Source: Streptococcus mitis (lineage in GTDB: Bacteria > Bacillota > Bacilli > Lactobacillales > Streptococcaceae). From it: a stretch of 64,000 bases of DNA. The position numbers and the translations under genes were made by a program. The stretch covers positions 1,804,501 to 1,868,500 of the forward strand of contig NZ_CP028415.1 in NCBI RefSeq assembly GCF_000722765.2. Reading direction: 5' to 3'. Under the pieces are notes generated by a model, which saw only the letters and a list, made by a program, of their open reading frames with translations, searched no databases and was not told the origin of the DNA. Of the stretch, positions 1 to 10,071 are shown one piece after another; the stretch's first letter is position 1; each line of letters begins with the position of its first letter.

Positions 1-187
1 CATCGAAGGTCACATTGATTCCTTGGATGGCTAAGAGCAGCTTGTCCGCAGATAGCATAGACTGTCCTAGTTCAAACTTAGACAACTGAGAAGCTGTTAG
101 TCCAGCACAAGCCACATCTGACTGCTTGAGCTTTCTTGCCAAGCGCAATTCCTTGTAAAATTCTCCCAATTCCATTCTCTCAATCAT
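1..187 (-). CDS. Rgg/MutR-family transcriptional regulator (5' end only)
   Basis: Only the first 62 codons lie in the window; the gene runs off the left edge. The protein starts MIERMELGEFYKELRLARKL and continues with a helix-turn-helix of the XRE/Rgg type (QSDVACAGLTASQLSKFELG, residues about 23-42). This is typical of the DNA-binding domain of peptide-responsive Rgg regulators. ATG at 187 is preceded by AGGAGG at the right distance. The gene diverges from nothing here; tsaD, on the same strand, lies upstream and has its own terminator. The C-terminal peptide-binding domain is not visible, so the pheromone class cannot be told. Confidence 0.8.
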   Translation of the reverse strand, partial: MIERMELGEFYKELRLARKLKQSDVACAGLTASQLSKFELGQSMLSADKLLLAIQGINVTFD

Positions 188-211
188 CTGACCACCTCCT
201 ATTTTTTATAT

Positions 212-241
212 AGTATATCATTATTTACAATCATTTGTCAA
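212..241 (-). promoter_or_regulatory. Promoter of the Rgg gene
   Basis: On the minus strand TTGACA (236-241) and TATACT (212-217) are separated by 18 bases and sit just upstream of the AGGAGG site of the Rgg gene. It is a near-consensus sigma-A promoter. No transcriptional data are available. Confidence 0.65.
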
Positions 242-263
242 AATATTCTGACATTTAAGAGAA

Positions 264-288
264 CAAAAAAGCCAGCCTTAAGCTGACT
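264..288 (-). terminator. Rho-independent terminator after tsaD
   Basis: On the minus strand AGTCAGC and GGCTGGCT form a 7-bp stem (one G-U pair) with a five-base loop, followed by a run of T. It begins two bases after the tsaD stop codon and separates tsaD from the Rgg gene. Confidence 0.75.
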
Positions 289-290
289 CC

Positions 291-1301
291 TTATTCCATA
301 GTATCAAAAGCGAGACTTGGCTTGGCATTGAGATCCAAGTCTGCAAAATTTTCTTTGTTCCACTCGCTGACGCTGGCATAGGCAATCATGCCTGCATTGT
401 CTCCACAGAGACGCAGAGGGGGGATGATGACCTTAACATCGGTAATTTCGTCTGCTAGGCTTTCTCTGAGACCTTTATTAGCTGCCACACCACCTGCCAC
501 GACAAGGGTTTTAACAGGGTATTTCTCCAAAGCCTTCTTAGTTTTTGCCATAAGAATATCCAAGACAGCTGCTTGGAAGGACGCACACAAGTCCTCTGTA
601 GATAGGCTTTCTCCCTTTTGTTCGGAATTGTGGTGAAGATTGATAAAGGCAGATTTCAAACCTGAGAATGAAAACTCCAGATTATCTTCCTTAATCATGG
701 CACGAGGGAAATCATAAATATCCTGTCCCTGATGAGCTAGCTCGTCAATCTCACGACCTGCAGGATAGGTCAAGCCCATGACACGGCCTACCTTATCATA
801 GGCTTCCCCAACCGCGTCATCTCGCGTTTCCCCAACAATCTTGTAGTCACCAGCCTCAGAAACATAAACCAACTCTGTGTGCCCGCCACTTACTAAAAGT
901 GCTAACAAGGGAAAGTCCAAAGGCTCCACACTTTGAGCTGCCATGAGGTGACCAGCCATGTGGTTAACAGGAATCAGTGGAAGTCCATGTGCCCAAGCAA
1001 AGGCCTTGGCAGCTGACAAACCAACTAGCAAGGCTCCAACCAAGCCTGGTCCATAGGTAACAGCCACAGCTGTTACATCGTCTTCGGTAATCCCTGCTTC
1101 TGCCAGAGCCTCCTCGATACAGGCTGTAATGACCTCGACATGGTGACGGCTAGCTACTTCTGGTACTACGCCCCCAAAACGTTTGTGGCTCTCAATTTGA
1201 CTAGCAATGACATTGGACAAGAGCTCATCGTCGTTTTTTAAGATGGCGACACTGGTCTCATCACAGGATGTCTCAAATGCTAAAATATATCTATCCTTCA
1301 T
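291..1301 (-). CDS. tsaD: tRNA N6-threonylcarbamoyladenosine transferase TsaD
   Basis: TsaD transfers threonylcarbamoyl from TC-AMP to A37 of ANN-decoding tRNAs, acting in the cytoplasm with TsaB and TsaE. The 336-residue protein has the ASKHA fold start ([16 protein letters not shown]), the SRHHVEV segment and the metal-binding HMAGH pair near residues 111-115. It also has glycine-rich nucleotide motifs ([23 protein letters not shown]). The length is normal for the family. Its start overlaps the end of rimI by 11 bases, so the order tsaB-rimI-tsaD is probably one translationally coupled operon. A terminator follows at once. Confidence 0.97.
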   Translation of the reverse strand: MKDRYILAFETSCDETSVAILKNDDELLSNVIASQIESHKRFGGVVPEVASRHHVEVITACIEEALAEAGITEDDVTAVAVTYGPGLVGALLVGLSAAKAFAWAHGLPLIPVNHMAGHLMAAQSVEPLDFPLLALLVSGGHTELVYVSEAGDYKIVGETRDDAVGEAYDKVGRVMGLTYPAGREIDELAHQGQDIYDFPRAMIKEDNLEFSFSGLKSAFINLHHNSEQKGESLSTEDLCASFQAAVLDILMAKTKKALEKYPVKTLVVAGGVAANKGLRESLADEITDVKVIIPPLRLCGDNAGMIAYASVSEWNKENFADLDLNAKPSLAFDTME

Positions 1302-1728
1302 CTATTTCTCTCTTCATGATAATGGCGTCCTCGACTGGGTCATGGTAGTAGGCCTTTCGCTCAGCGATGACTGCCATCTTTTCTTTCTTGTAAAATGCTT
1401 GCGCTCGTTGATTTGACTTTCTGACTTCGAGGAAAATCTCCTTGTCTGTCGGCAATTGAGCAAACAAGGCTGATGCAATTCCCTGACCCTGATAGGTTTG
1501 TTTGACAGCGATTTGCAGGACTTCTGCTTCAAAAAGATTCTCCTGCACAGCTAGAAATCCAATCACTTCGTCCCCATCATAAGCCAGAGCATACCAAGTC
1601 TGGTCTTGAGCCAGGTCTGCTTGGATTTGTTCCAGCGTCCAAGGACTGACTGAGTAAACAGTTATCATAACAGCGTAGATGGCTTGAGCCAGATCAGATT
1701 GCTGTTGAGTTCGTTTGATTTCTATCAT
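1291..1728 (-). CDS. rimI: GNAT acetyltransferase, ribosomal protein S18 alanine N-acetyltransferase type (RimI)
   Basis: This 145-residue GNAT protein carries the acetyl-CoA motif [13 protein letters not shown] (about residues 78-90) and the later motif [16 protein letters not shown]. Its place between tsaB and tsaD is the usual one for RimI, which acetylates the N-terminal alanine of S18 in the best-studied bacteria. The substrate here is inferred from family and context. The ATG overlaps the tsaB stop by 4 bases (ATGA), pointing to coupled translation. Confidence 0.9.
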   Translation of the reverse strand: MIEIKRTQQQSDLAQAIYAVMITVYSVSPWTLEQIQADLAQDQTWYALAYDGDEVIGFLAVQENLFEAEVLQIAVKQTYQGQGIASALFAQLPTDKEIFLEVRKSNQRAQAFYKKEKMAVIAERKAYYHDPVEDAIIMKREIDEG

Positions 1729-2408
1729 AGGCGTTTAATGTAGGACTCACCATACTCGGTGTGGTTCTTGAGCCAGTTTTCCTCAGCCTCGACACGCTTG
1801 AGGTAGTTAGGCACAAAGTCGTGCAAGGAGTCTGCTTCCTTGTCCCAAGCCAAAAGAGCAAGATTGGCTGCATTAGGTAAGGTTTCTTTGTAATTAGTCC
1901 TTGGCAAGTGTTCTTGAATCTGCTCCACAAAGGGGGCAACTTCTCCGACAAAGGTAACCTGACTAGCACCCTTAACTTTTTCTAACACCTCTTCAAAAGA
2001 TAGGTGCGCTTCCGGCATGACAGGTTTAGCATTTTCATAAAATCCTGCATAAACATTGTTGCGACGAGCATCCATCAAGGGGATAAACAAACCTTCTTGT
2101 TGGTAGGGCACCAGAGCCAAGAGGCTAGACATACCAACTAACTCAATGTTCAGAGTATGAGCCAAAGTCTTGGCAGTTGCTACCGCGATTCGCAAGCCTG
2201 TGTAGCTACCTGGCCCTTCAGCCACCACGATTCGATCCAAATCCTTGGGCGTCCAGTCCACACTCGCCATCAAAAAATCGATGGCTGGCATGAGGGTAAT
2301 ACTGTGATTTTTCTTAATATTAATCGTCGTCTCGGCAAGAACCTGCTTATCCTCTAAAATAGCGAGAGAAAGAGCCTTGCTGGACGTATCAAAAGCTAAT
2401 ACTTTCAT
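1725..2408 (-). CDS. tsaB: tRNA threonylcarbamoyladenosine biosynthesis protein TsaB
   Basis: TsaB is the inactive ASKHA-fold partner of TsaD in t6A synthesis. The 227-residue protein begins MKVLAFDTSSKALSLAIL and contains AEGPGSYTGLRIAVATAK, the hallmark TsaB signature, at about residues 64-81. It is the first gene of tsaB-rimI-tsaD. A TATAAT box lies 31 bases upstream of the ATG on the minus strand. Confidence 0.95.
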   Translation of the reverse strand: MKVLAFDTSSKALSLAILEDKQVLAETTINIKKNHSITLMPAIDFLMASVDWTPKDLDRIVVAEGPGSYTGLRIAVATAKTLAHTLNIELVGMSSLLALVPYQQEGLFIPLMDARRNNVYAGFYENAKPVMPEAHLSFEEVLEKVKGASQVTFVGEVAPFVEQIQEHLPRTNYKETLPNAANLALLAWDKEADSLHDFVPNYLKRVEAEENWLKNHTEYGESYIKRL

Positions 2409-2438
2409 AACACATTCCTATCTTTTGGTCTGCTTACT

Positions 2439-2444
2439 ATTATA
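2439..2444 (-). promoter_or_regulatory. -10 box of the tsaB-rimI-tsaD operon
   Basis: A consensus TATAAT is read on the minus strand 31 bases upstream of the tsaB start. The -35 region is poor, so the exact promoter is less certain than the box. Confidence 0.5.
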
Positions 2445-2557
2445 CTACAAAAGCTGGCACATGGGAATTTTCTTTACCCCCAAACAAAAAAGCCTACACT
2501 TAACTAAAAAACAATTCGCAAATAAAATTCAAAAAAATGCTCACTTTTCTTTTACTT

Positions 2558-2565
2558 TACGAATA
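2558..2565 (+). promoter_or_regulatory. Combox (cin-box), ComX/SigX promoter
   Basis: TACGAATA is an exact match to the late-competence promoter box used by the alternative sigma factor ComX in streptococci. A T/C-rich tract lies just upstream, as usual for such promoters. It faces the small ORF at 2617 and lies where S. pneumoniae carries the competence-induced bacteriocin genes cibAB between tsaB and rnjA (from memory). No cibA or cibB reading frame is visible between the box and the ORF. Confidence 0.65.
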
Positions 2566-2616
2566 TAAAAGTGAACAAGAAAATTGAAAGGATCTTCGTA
2601 AAAAGTTTGGTAAGTC

Positions 2617-2814
2617 ATGCTAGATAAAAAACACATTTTTAGAAGAATGAATTTTATTATCTTTATCTCTTACAGTTTCCTCAGCATTCTCAATGATTTA
2701 AACATTACTACTATCCCTTTACCATTCGATTTATCTGTTTGTATTGTTTTATTTTTATGCTTCAACTCTATTTTTGAGCAGAGTAATGACCACCATAAAA
2801 ATAATAAGCTCTGA
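2617..2814 (+). CDS. Small membrane protein, possible CibC-type bacteriocin immunity protein
   Basis: A 65-residue ORF with two hydrophobic stretches (about residues 12-25 and 39-53) and a polar tail rich in Asn, His and Lys. It lies 52 bases downstream of an exact combox, in the tsaB-rpoY interval where pneumococcus has cibABC. Size, hydrophobicity, strand and position fit the immunity gene cibC left behind after loss of the bacteriocin genes. The ribosome site is weak: AAAGGA lies over 20 bases from the ATG, as if a deletion joint ran through the leader. Identity rests on context and memory of CibC size, not on alignment. Confidence 0.45.
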   Translation: MLDKKHIFRRMNFIIFISYSFLSILNDLNITTIPLPFDLSVCIVLFLCFNSIFEQSNDHHKNNKL

Positions 2815-2852
2815 AAATTCCATTGTCATATCATTTTAGAAAAATGCAAAGA

Positions 2853-2878
2853 CCACCTCATCTTGATAGAAGGGGTGG
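2853..2878 (+). terminator. Terminator-like hairpin after the CibC-like ORF
   Basis: CCACCTC and GGGGTGG form a 7-bp stem with a 12-base loop, followed by AATTTTC. The T-tract is short, so it is a modest terminator for the plus-strand ORF. Confidence 0.45.
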
Positions 2879-2916
2879 AATTTTCGTGTCATGAATTTAC
2901 TATCTTTTGCCCCAAA

Positions 2917-2943
2917 CAAAAAAGCCCCAGCATAAGCAGAGCA
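2917..2943 (-). terminator. Terminator-like hairpin after the interrupted membrane gene
   Basis: Read on the minus strand, GCTC and GGGGC form a wobble-containing stem followed by six T. It lies directly after the stop codon of the broken small membrane gene. Confidence 0.45.
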
Positions 2944-2944
2944 T

Positions 2945-3160
2945 CTAAGCATTTAATCCAAAGTAAAAGACAAACCAAACGACATAGGTTACGAGGAGGA
3001 GAAAGATCGAGTAGAGAGTCACAAAGGTAATTTTCCACAAGAACTTGGTTTATCGTCGTTCCAGTTTGGCAAATAGAAGATTCCCCGCATAAACGCAAGC
3101 AACAAAAACAATAAAAGCTACCAAACGAGCTCCGATAGCAAAAGCAAATAAGTTATACAT
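2945..3160 (-). pseudogene. Small membrane protein gene interrupted by an in-frame TAA
   Basis: From ATG at 3160, which has a perfect AAGGAGG site, the frame encodes MYNLFAFAIGARLVAFIVFV and continues for 36 residues. It then meets TAA at 3050-3052. The same frame stays open afterwards, beginning TKFLWKITFVTLYSIFLLLV and ending at TAG 2945-2947, for 71 codons in all including the stop. Both halves are hydrophobic membrane segments, so the intact form would be a two-helix membrane protein. A single substitution in codon 37 would explain the stop. Only the first 36 residues could be made, unless the TAA is read through. The family is not recognised. Confidence 0.6.
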
Positions 3161-3299
3161 AGGGCAACCTCCTTGACTTAAAAACTATAGGGAATTGTGA
3201 CAAGCGATAAATTCCACTTCCATTATCAAGATAGCATATTTTCTTTGTTTTTGCAAACGCTTCCTAACGAGTGACTCTATGACTTTCTCGTTCCCGTCT

Positions 3300-3328
3300 T
3301 TTACTAATTTTTCATTTTGTGGTATAAT
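3300..3328 (+). promoter_or_regulatory. Promoter of rpoY-rnjA
   Basis: TTTACT (3300-3305), a 17-base spacer and TATAAT (3323-3328) with the extended -10 triplet TGG. The leader to the rpoY ATG is about 100 bases. Confidence 0.6.
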
Positions 3329-3438
3329 TGAAATAATTGTAACGAATCAAGGTCAATCTAGACACAAAATGGAATGAAATCAAGCAAATCTCTGCTAAAA
3401 GTTTGGAATAAGCTGACCTGTAAATAGAAAGGAACTAT

Positions 3439-3672
3439 ATGATTTACAAAGTTTTTTATCAAGAAACAAAAGAACGTAGCCCACGTCGTGAAACTACACG
3501 CGCACTTTACCTAGACATCGATGCCAGCTCAGAACTTGAGGGCCGTATCGCTGCTCGCCAACTTGTCGAAGAAAATCGCCCAGAGTACAATATCGAGTAT
3601 ATCGAACTCTTGTCTGACAAATTGCTAGATTACGAAAAAGAAACTGGCGCCTTCGAAATCACGGAGTTCTAA
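3439..3672 (+). CDS. rpoY: RNA polymerase epsilon subunit (RpoY)
   Basis: A 77-residue acidic protein starting [20 protein letters not shown], characteristic of the DUF1447/RpoY family. This small Firmicutes RNA polymerase subunit binds near the beta prime jaw. It is followed one base later by rnjA, the conserved arrangement in streptococci and bacilli. The ATG follows AAAGGAAC. Confidence 0.93.
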   Translation: MIYKVFYQETKERSPRRETTRALYLDIDASSELEGRIAARQLVEENRPEYNIEYIELLSDKLLDYEKETGAFEITEF

Positions 3673-3673
3673 T

Positions 3674-5353
3674 ATGGCCTATACTCTTAAACCTGAAGAA
3701 GTCGGCGTTTTTGCCATCGGTGGTCTGGGAGAAATCGGGAAAAACACTTACGGAATTGAATACCAAGATGAGATTATCATCGTCGATGCTGGGATTAAAT
3801 TCCCAGAAGATGACTTGCTTGGTATCGACTATGTCATTCCTGACTACTCTTACATTGTGGACAATATCGACCGCGTCAAGGCTATCTTAATCACACACGG
3901 ACACGAGGACCACATTGGTGGGATTCCTTTCCTGCTCAAGCAAGCAAATGTCCCTATCTATGCTGGACCGCTTGCCTTGGCTTTGATCCGTGGTAAACTC
4001 GAAGAACACGGCCTCTTGCGCAACGCCAAACTTTACGAAATCAACCACAACACTGAGTTGACCTTTAAAAATCTCAAGGCCACTTTCTTTAGAACGACTC
4101 ACTCTATTCCAGAGCCTTTGGGGATTGTCATTCATACTCCTCAAGGGAAAATTGTCTGTACAGGTGACTTCAAGTTCGACTTTACTCCAGTCGGAGAACC
4201 TGCGGACTTGCACCGTATGGCTGCGCTTGGTGAAGAAGGTGTTCTCTGTCTTCTCTCTGACTCAACAAATGCGGAAGTGCCAACCTTTACCAACTCTGAA
4301 AAAGTCGTTGGTCAGTCCATCATGAAGATTATCCAAGGCATTGAAGGACGTATCATCTTTGCATCCTTTGCCTCAAATATCTTCCGTCTCCAGCAAGCAA
4401 CAGATGCTGCTGTTAAGACTGGACGTAAGATTGCGGTCTTTGGTCGCTCTATGGAAAAGGCCATTGTCAACGGAATCGAGCTTGGCTACATCAAAGCTCC
4501 TAAGGGAACCTTTATCGAGCCAAATGAAATCAAAGACTACCCTGCAGGCGAGGTTCTGATCCTCTGTACAGGTAGTCAGGGTGAGCCGATGGCGGCCCTC
4601 TCTCGTATCGCAAACGGAACCCACCGTCAAGTGCAACTCCAACCTGGCGATACGGTTATCTTCTCTTCAAGCCCAATCCCTGGAAACACTACTAGCGTCA
4701 ACAAGCTGATTAACATCATTTCTGAAGCTGGTGTCGAAGTTATCCACGGTAAGGTTAACAATATCCATACATCTGGACACGGTGGTCAGCAAGAGCAAAA
4801 ACTTATGCTCCGCTTGATTAAACCAAAATACTTCATGCCTGTCCACGGTGAATACCGCATGCAAAAAGTCCATGCTGGACTTGCGGTGGATACTGGTGTT
4901 GAGAAGGACAATATCTTTATCATGAGCAACGGTGATGTGCTTGCCCTTACTGCAAACTCTGCCCGTATCGCAGGTCATTTCAATGCTCAGGATATCTACG
5001 TCGATGGAAATCGTATCGGCGAAATCGGTGCAGCTGTGCTCAAAGATCGTCGCGATCTATCTGAAGATGGTGTTGTACTAGCTGTCGCAACCGTTGACTT
5101 CAAGTCTCAGATGATCCTATCTGGACCAGATATTCTCAGCCGTGGATTTGTCTACATGAGAGAGTCTGGCGACTTGATTCGCCAAAGCCAACGCATCCTT
5201 TTCAATGCTATTCGTATCGCTTTGAAAAACAAAGATGCCAGCGTCCAATCTGTCAATGGTGCCATTGTCAACGCTATTCGCCCCTTCCTTTATGAAAATA
5301 CAGAACGTGAACCGATTATCATCCCGATGATCCTCACACCAGATGAAGAATAA
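3674..5353 (+). CDS. rnjA: Ribonuclease J1
   Basis: A metallo-beta-lactamase/beta-CASP nuclease with endo- and 5'-3' exoribonuclease activity on mRNA and rRNA. The 559-residue protein has the zinc motif HGHEDHIGG (about residues 74-82), the later histidines in TTHSIPE and CTGDFKFD, and the beta-CASP signature around SGHGGQQEQ and PVHGEYRM. Linkage to rpoY identifies it as the J1 type rather than J2. The stop codon directly abuts a BOX element. Confidence 0.95.
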   Translation: MAYTLKPEEVGVFAIGGLGEIGKNTYGIEYQDEIIIVDAGIKFPEDDLLGIDYVIPDYSYIVDNIDRVKAILITHGHEDHIGGIPFLLKQANVPIYAGPLALALIRGKLEEHGLLRNAKLYEINHNTELTFKNLKATFFRTTHSIPEPLGIVIHTPQGKIVCTGDFKFDFTPVGEPADLHRMAALGEEGVLCLLSDSTNAEVPTFTNSEKVVGQSIMKIIQGIEGRIIFASFASNIFRLQQATDAAVKTGRKIAVFGRSMEKAIVNGIELGYIKAPKGTFIEPNEIKDYPAGEVLILCTGSQGEPMAALSRIANGTHRQVQLQPGDTVIFSSSPIPGNTTSVNKLINIISEAGVEVIHGKVNNIHTSGHGGQQEQKLMLRLIKPKYFMPVHGEYRMQKVHAGLAVDTGVEKDNIFIMSNGDVLALTANSARIAGHFNAQDIYVDGNRIGEIGAAVLKDRRDLSEDGVVLAVATVDFKSQMILSGPDILSRGFVYMRESGDLIRQSQRILFNAIRIALKNKDASVQSVNGAIVNAIRPFLYENTEREPIIIPMILTPDEE

Positions 5354-5501
5354 TACTCTTCGAAAATCTCTTCAAACCACGTCAGCTTCGCCTTGCCGTA
5401 TATATGTTACTGACTTCGTCAGTTCTATCTACAACCTCAAAGCAGTGCTTTGAGCAACCTACGGCTAGCTTCCTAGTTTGCTCTTTGATTTTCATTGAAT
5501 A
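5353..5501 (-). repeat. BOX element (boxA-boxB-boxC), copy 1
   Basis: The segment starts ATACTCTTCGAAAATC and ends TTTGATTTTCATTGAAT. It contains the internal motif recognised by BOX-PCR primers (CTACGGCAAGGCGA-like on the other strand). At about 149 bp it fits one boxB unit between boxA and boxC. It begins on the last base of the rnjA stop codon. Confidence 0.85.
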
Positions 5502-5510
5502 CAAGTCAAC

Positions 5511-5542
5511 AAAACAGCCCCGATTTTTCGGAGCTGTTTTTC
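5511..5542 (+). terminator. Terminator of rpoY-rnjA
   Basis: ACAGC-c-CCG and CGG-a-GCTGT form a strong interrupted stem with a short T-rich loop and a T-tract. It lies downstream of the BOX element. Confidence 0.8.
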
Positions 5543-5566
5543 TCTATGCTTTCTTTTGAGATTCAA

Positions 5567-5727
5567 ACTCAATAAAAATCAAAATCAGACTAGAAGGCTA
5601 GGCGAAAGCATAACTTGAGTTAGCTCCCATAGTTCGGGGAACTATGGGAGGCTGGAGATGAATCAAAGCCAAGCTTTGAACTCATTCGTAAGAAGCCGAC
5701 GACGTATTATTTTGATTTTTGAAGAGT
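5567..5727. repeat. BOX-like element of about 161 bp with terminal inverted repeats
   Basis: The ends ACTCAATAAAAATCAAAAT and, on the opposite strand, ACTCTTCAAAAATCAAAAT are imperfect inverted repeats that resemble BOX termini. The interior differs from BOX and holds a perfect 12-bp stem with a GGG loop (CTCCCATAGTTC at 5624-5635, complement at 5639-5650). The right end supplies the stop codon and about six last codons of mnmG. It is probably a miniature mobile element related to BOX. Confidence 0.6.
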
Positions 5728-7620
5728 TTTAGAAATACTACGATTTTTACCTTCAAGATACACCATCAAAATAGAAATATCTGCTGGGTTTACTCCTGAG
5801 ATACGGCTGGCTTGGCCGATGGTTTCTGGATTGATCAGTTTGAACTTCTGACGGGCTTCTGTTGCAATAGAATCAATATCATCCCAATCAATATTGGCTG
5901 GAATGCGTTTTTCTTCCATGCGTTTCATCTTGGCTACCTGATCCATAGCTTTGGAAATATAGCCTTCGTACTTGATTTCTGTTTCAATCAATTCGATAAT
6001 CTTATCATCCAAGTCCTCTGCAGCTGGTCCGATGAAGGCTACCACATCTTGATAAGAGACTTCTGGACGGCGAAGGAATTCCTTGGCTGTCACTGCATCT
6101 GTCAACGGCTTGAAGCCCATCTCCTCAACCTTAGCATTAGTTTCCTTGACTGGCTTAAGTTTGATGCTGTCTAGGCGCTTCATCTCATTGTCAAATTGAT
6201 TTTTCTTGATTTCAAAGCGAGCCCAGCGTTCATCGTCCACAAGTCCAATCTCGCGTCCCATCTCTGTCAAACGCATATCAGCATTGTCATGGCGGAGAAT
6301 GAGGCGGTATTCAGCACGACTGGTCAAGAGACGATAGGGTTCAATAGTTCCCTTGGTCACCAAGTCATCAATCATGACCCCGATATAACCGTCACTGCGC
6401 TTCAAAATCAATTCAGGCTTGCCTTGGATTTTCAGAGCCGCATTGATCCCAGCGATAATCCCTTGGCCTGCTGCCTCTTCGTAACCTGACGTTCCATTTG
6501 TCTGACCAGCAGTGAAAAGACCTGAGATTTTCTTGGTTTCCAGAGTCGCACGCAACTGATGAGGCAAGACCATATCATACTCAATGGCATAACCTGTTCG
6601 CATCATCTCTGCATTTTCCAAACCTTTGATGGAATGAACCAAATCACGCTGGACATCCTCAGGCAGACTGGTTGAAAGTCCTTGAACATAGACTTCCTCA
6701 GTATTGCGCCCTTCTGGCTCAAGGAAGAGTTGGTGACGTTCCTTGTCCGCAAAGCGCACAATCTTATCCTCAATCGACGGGCAGTAACGAGGTCCCACTC
6801 CCTTGACCACACCTGTAAACATAGGCGCACGGTGGAGGTTATTTTGGATAATTTCATGACTGGTACCATTGGTATAGGTCAACCAGCATGGCACCTGATC
6901 CTTGACATAATCCTCATCACGTGAAGTATAAGAGAAGTGATTAGGCGCTTCGTCTCCTGGCTGAATCTCTGTCACATCGTAATTGATAGAAGAAGCCTTG
7001 ACACGTGGAGGTGTTCCTGTCTTGAAACGACCGATTTCGAGGCCCAATTCCTTAAGATTATCAGCAAGGTTAATAGAAGCTAGGCTGTGGTTAGGACCTG
7101 ATGAATACTTAAGGTCTCCAATGATAATTTCCCCACGGAGGGCCGTCCCTGTCGTCACGATAACAGCCTTAGCAGCATACTCTTGATGGGTCGCTGTACG
7201 AACACCGACAACCTTACCATCTTCCACTAAAATCTCATCAATCATGGTCTGACGAAGGGTCAGATTCTCTTGATTTTCAACCGTCTTGCGCATCTCCTTA
7301 GAGTAAAGCTCCTTGTCAGCCTGCGCACGAAGGGCACGGACAGCTGGCCCCTTCCCTGTGTTGAGCATCTTCATCTGGATGTAAGTCTTGTCAATGGTTT
7401 TGGCCATCTCGCCACCGAGGGCATCGACTTCACGCACAACAATCCCTTTGGCAGAACCACCGATAGAGGGGTTACAAGGCATGAAAGCCAGCATTTCAAT
7501 GTTGATAGTCGCAAGTAAGACCTTACAGCCCATACGGCTAGCGGCCAAGGAAGCCTCGACCCCAGCGTGTCCTGCACCAATTACAATAATATCGTATTCT
7601 TCAGTAAAATTATATGTCAT
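5707..7620 (-). CDS. mnmG: tRNA uridine 5-carboxymethylaminomethyl modification enzyme MnmG (GidA)
   Basis: MnmG is an FAD enzyme that with MnmE installs the cmnm5 group on U34 of tRNAs. The 637-residue protein has the Rossmann FAD motif [19 protein letters not shown] (residues 14-32), the signature [19 protein letters not shown] and [11 protein letters not shown], and the C-terminal helical domain with [12 protein letters not shown]. The final residues LQKSK lie inside a BOX-like repeat. The start overlaps the upstream Nudix gene by 11 bases, suggesting an operon. Confidence 0.96.
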   Translation of the reverse strand: MTYNFTEEYDIIVIGAGHAGVEASLAASRMGCKVLLATINIEMLAFMPCNPSIGGSAKGIVVREVDALGGEMAKTIDKTYIQMKMLNTGKGPAVRALRAQADKELYSKEMRKTVENQENLTLRQTMIDEILVEDGKVVGVRTATHQEYAAKAVIVTTGTALRGEIIIGDLKYSSGPNHSLASINLADNLKELGLEIGRFKTGTPPRVKASSINYDVTEIQPGDEAPNHFSYTSRDEDYVKDQVPCWLTYTNGTSHEIIQNNLHRAPMFTGVVKGVGPRYCPSIEDKIVRFADKERHQLFLEPEGRNTEEVYVQGLSTSLPEDVQRDLVHSIKGLENAEMMRTGYAIEYDMVLPHQLRATLETKKISGLFTAGQTNGTSGYEEAAGQGIIAGINAALKIQGKPELILKRSDGYIGVMIDDLVTKGTIEPYRLLTSRAEYRLILRHDNADMRLTEMGREIGLVDDERWARFEIKKNQFDNEMKRLDSIKLKPVKETNAKVEEMGFKPLTDAVTAKEFLRRPEVSYQDVVAFIGPAAEDLDDKIIELIETEIKYEGYISKAMDQVAKMKRMEEKRIPANIDWDDIDSIATEARQKFKLINPETIGQASRISGVNPADISILMVYLEGKNRSISKTLQKSK

Positions 7621-8041
7621 CTCTTAACCTTTCAAAAATTTCTCGCAAATAAGGAACTAACTTCTCCTCCTCTAGAGCTTGATCCATAGTAACCCATTTA
7701 AAGTGTGTATGCTCTTCAGGATCTAATCTGATAATTGGCTTCTCCCCAACCCACTCTGCTTTATAAACTAAGCGAGTAAAGACAGTATCCTTAGAGGTAT
7801 CCAGTTGACTATCTTCGTGAAGAAGTTTGAGCGAACTGCTATCTAGCCTAACTCCCGCTTCTTCAATGCATTCTCTAAGAGCTCCATCTCGCGGAAGTTC
7901 ACCCTTTTCAACCCCGCCACCAGGAATATCCCAGTAAGTTGGATAAACATTGGAGAAGCCTCTTTTTATCTCAGAACGTTTAAGGAGTAAATAGTCATCT
8001 CCACTCTGAATAAGCACATGGGCAATGAGCCTGACCGTCAT
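7610..8041 (-). CDS. Nudix hydrolase (second of two)
   Basis: A 143-residue Nudix protein with the box [20 protein letters not shown] followed by EAGV (about residues 41-64), matching GX5EX7REUXEEXGU apart from conservative changes. The substrate is unknown; families of this size hydrolyse nucleoside diphosphate derivatives. AGGAG precedes the ATG at 8041 and the gene overlaps mnmG by 11 bases. It lies 9 bases after a second Nudix gene. Confidence 0.88.
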   Translation of the reverse strand: MTVRLIAHVLIQSGDDYLLLKRSEIKRGFSNVYPTYWDIPGGGVEKGELPRDGALRECIEEAGVRLDSSSLKLLHEDSQLDTSKDTVFTRLVYKAEWVGEKPIIRLDPEEHTHFKWVTMDQALEEEKLVPYLREIFERLRDDI

Positions 8042-8050
8042 GTTTTTCTC

Positions 8051-8506
8051 CTATTCCTCAAGATGGATGTGTCTTAGTTGGCCGTCCCAATCTGGCAGGG
8101 CTGTTTTTAAAAAGGCTGGAACTAGATTGATACCCTCAAGCTTGTCTATGTCAATCCATTCACAGGGTTGCCTTTTCTCATCTTCCTGCATGGTCAATGG
8201 GGCATCTTCAAGCAAATCCACCAGATAATGAAACTCGATGTTGTGATAGGAAATACCGTCCTGTTCAAAACGATTTTCAACTATGAAAGCTAGCTGCCCA
8301 GCTTGAGCTTTGACACCCAGTTCTTCCCTCACTTCACGGACTACCGCGTCTTCCGTGCTTTCATTGACTTGAATCGCACCGCCAATAGTGTAATACTTAC
8401 CCTTATCTTTGGTGACTAGAAGCTTGCGATTTTGAAGAATCAAGGCTGTCGCCCGAACACCAAAAACCGTATTGTCTACTTTTGTCCGAAAGTCTTGTTG
8501 AGTCAT
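8051..8506 (-). CDS. Nudix hydrolase (first of two)
   Basis: A Nudix protein with the box GGAIQVNESTEDAVVREVRE followed by ELGV. I place the start at the ATG at 8506 (MTQQDFRTKVDN, 151 residues) because AAAGGA lies five bases upstream; an upstream ATG at 8533 in the same frame has no ribosome site. The substrate is unknown. It probably starts the operon Nudix-Nudix-mnmG. Confidence 0.85.
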   Translation of the reverse strand: MTQQDFRTKVDNTVFGVRATALILQNRKLLVTKDKGKYYTIGGAIQVNESTEDAVVREVREELGVKAQAGQLAFIVENRFEQDGISYHNIEFHYLVDLLEDAPLTMQEDEKRQPCEWIDIDKLEGINLVPAFLKTALPDWDGQLRHIHLEE

Positions 8507-8646
8507 TTTTATCCTTTCCCTTAAACGACACAAAAACAGTCAAAACTCCAAAGAAGTGCAGGACAAAAAAGCCTGCAACATCCATGAGCTTTGACCATCA
8601 TTTCTATTGCTTTTATTATTGTAGCAAATTGAGAAAATTTGTCAAT

Positions 8647-9951
<1,305 letters not shown>

Positions 9952-10001
9952 TTAATCCCTCTACTGCTTATTATCTTATTTATAAAATAAACTAAAAATG
10001 A

Positions 10002-10007
10002 TATACT
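10002..10007 (+). promoter_or_regulatory. Extended -10 box upstream of the 10072 gene
   Basis: TATACT preceded by TGA. A start site about seven bases on would fall on or next to the AGGAGG at 10014-10019, giving an unusually short leader, so a more distal promoter is not excluded. Confidence 0.45.
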
Positions 10008-10013
10008 GTAATG

Positions 10014-10063
10014 AGGAGGAATACGTACATGATCTCTTAAAGATACTACCATCCATGTACGTA
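10014..10063 (+). promoter_or_regulatory. Ribosome binding site followed by a 10-bp hairpin before a GTG start
   Basis: A strong AGGAGG (10014-10019) is followed by a perfect 10-bp inverted repeat: TACGTACATG at 10022-10031 and its complement at 10054-10063. The only in-frame start, GTG, is at 10072. In the linear sequence it is 52 bases from AGGAGG, but with the hairpin folded the two are about 10 bases apart. An ATG followed by two codons and TAA lies in the left arm. Confidence 0.55.
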
Positions 10064-10071
10064 GAACGATT

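Noticed and set aside
2945..3160. Naming the interrupted small membrane gene as cibC
   Set aside because: It is on the strand opposite to the combox and to rpoY-rnjA; the plus-strand ORF at 2617 fits the cib arrangement better.
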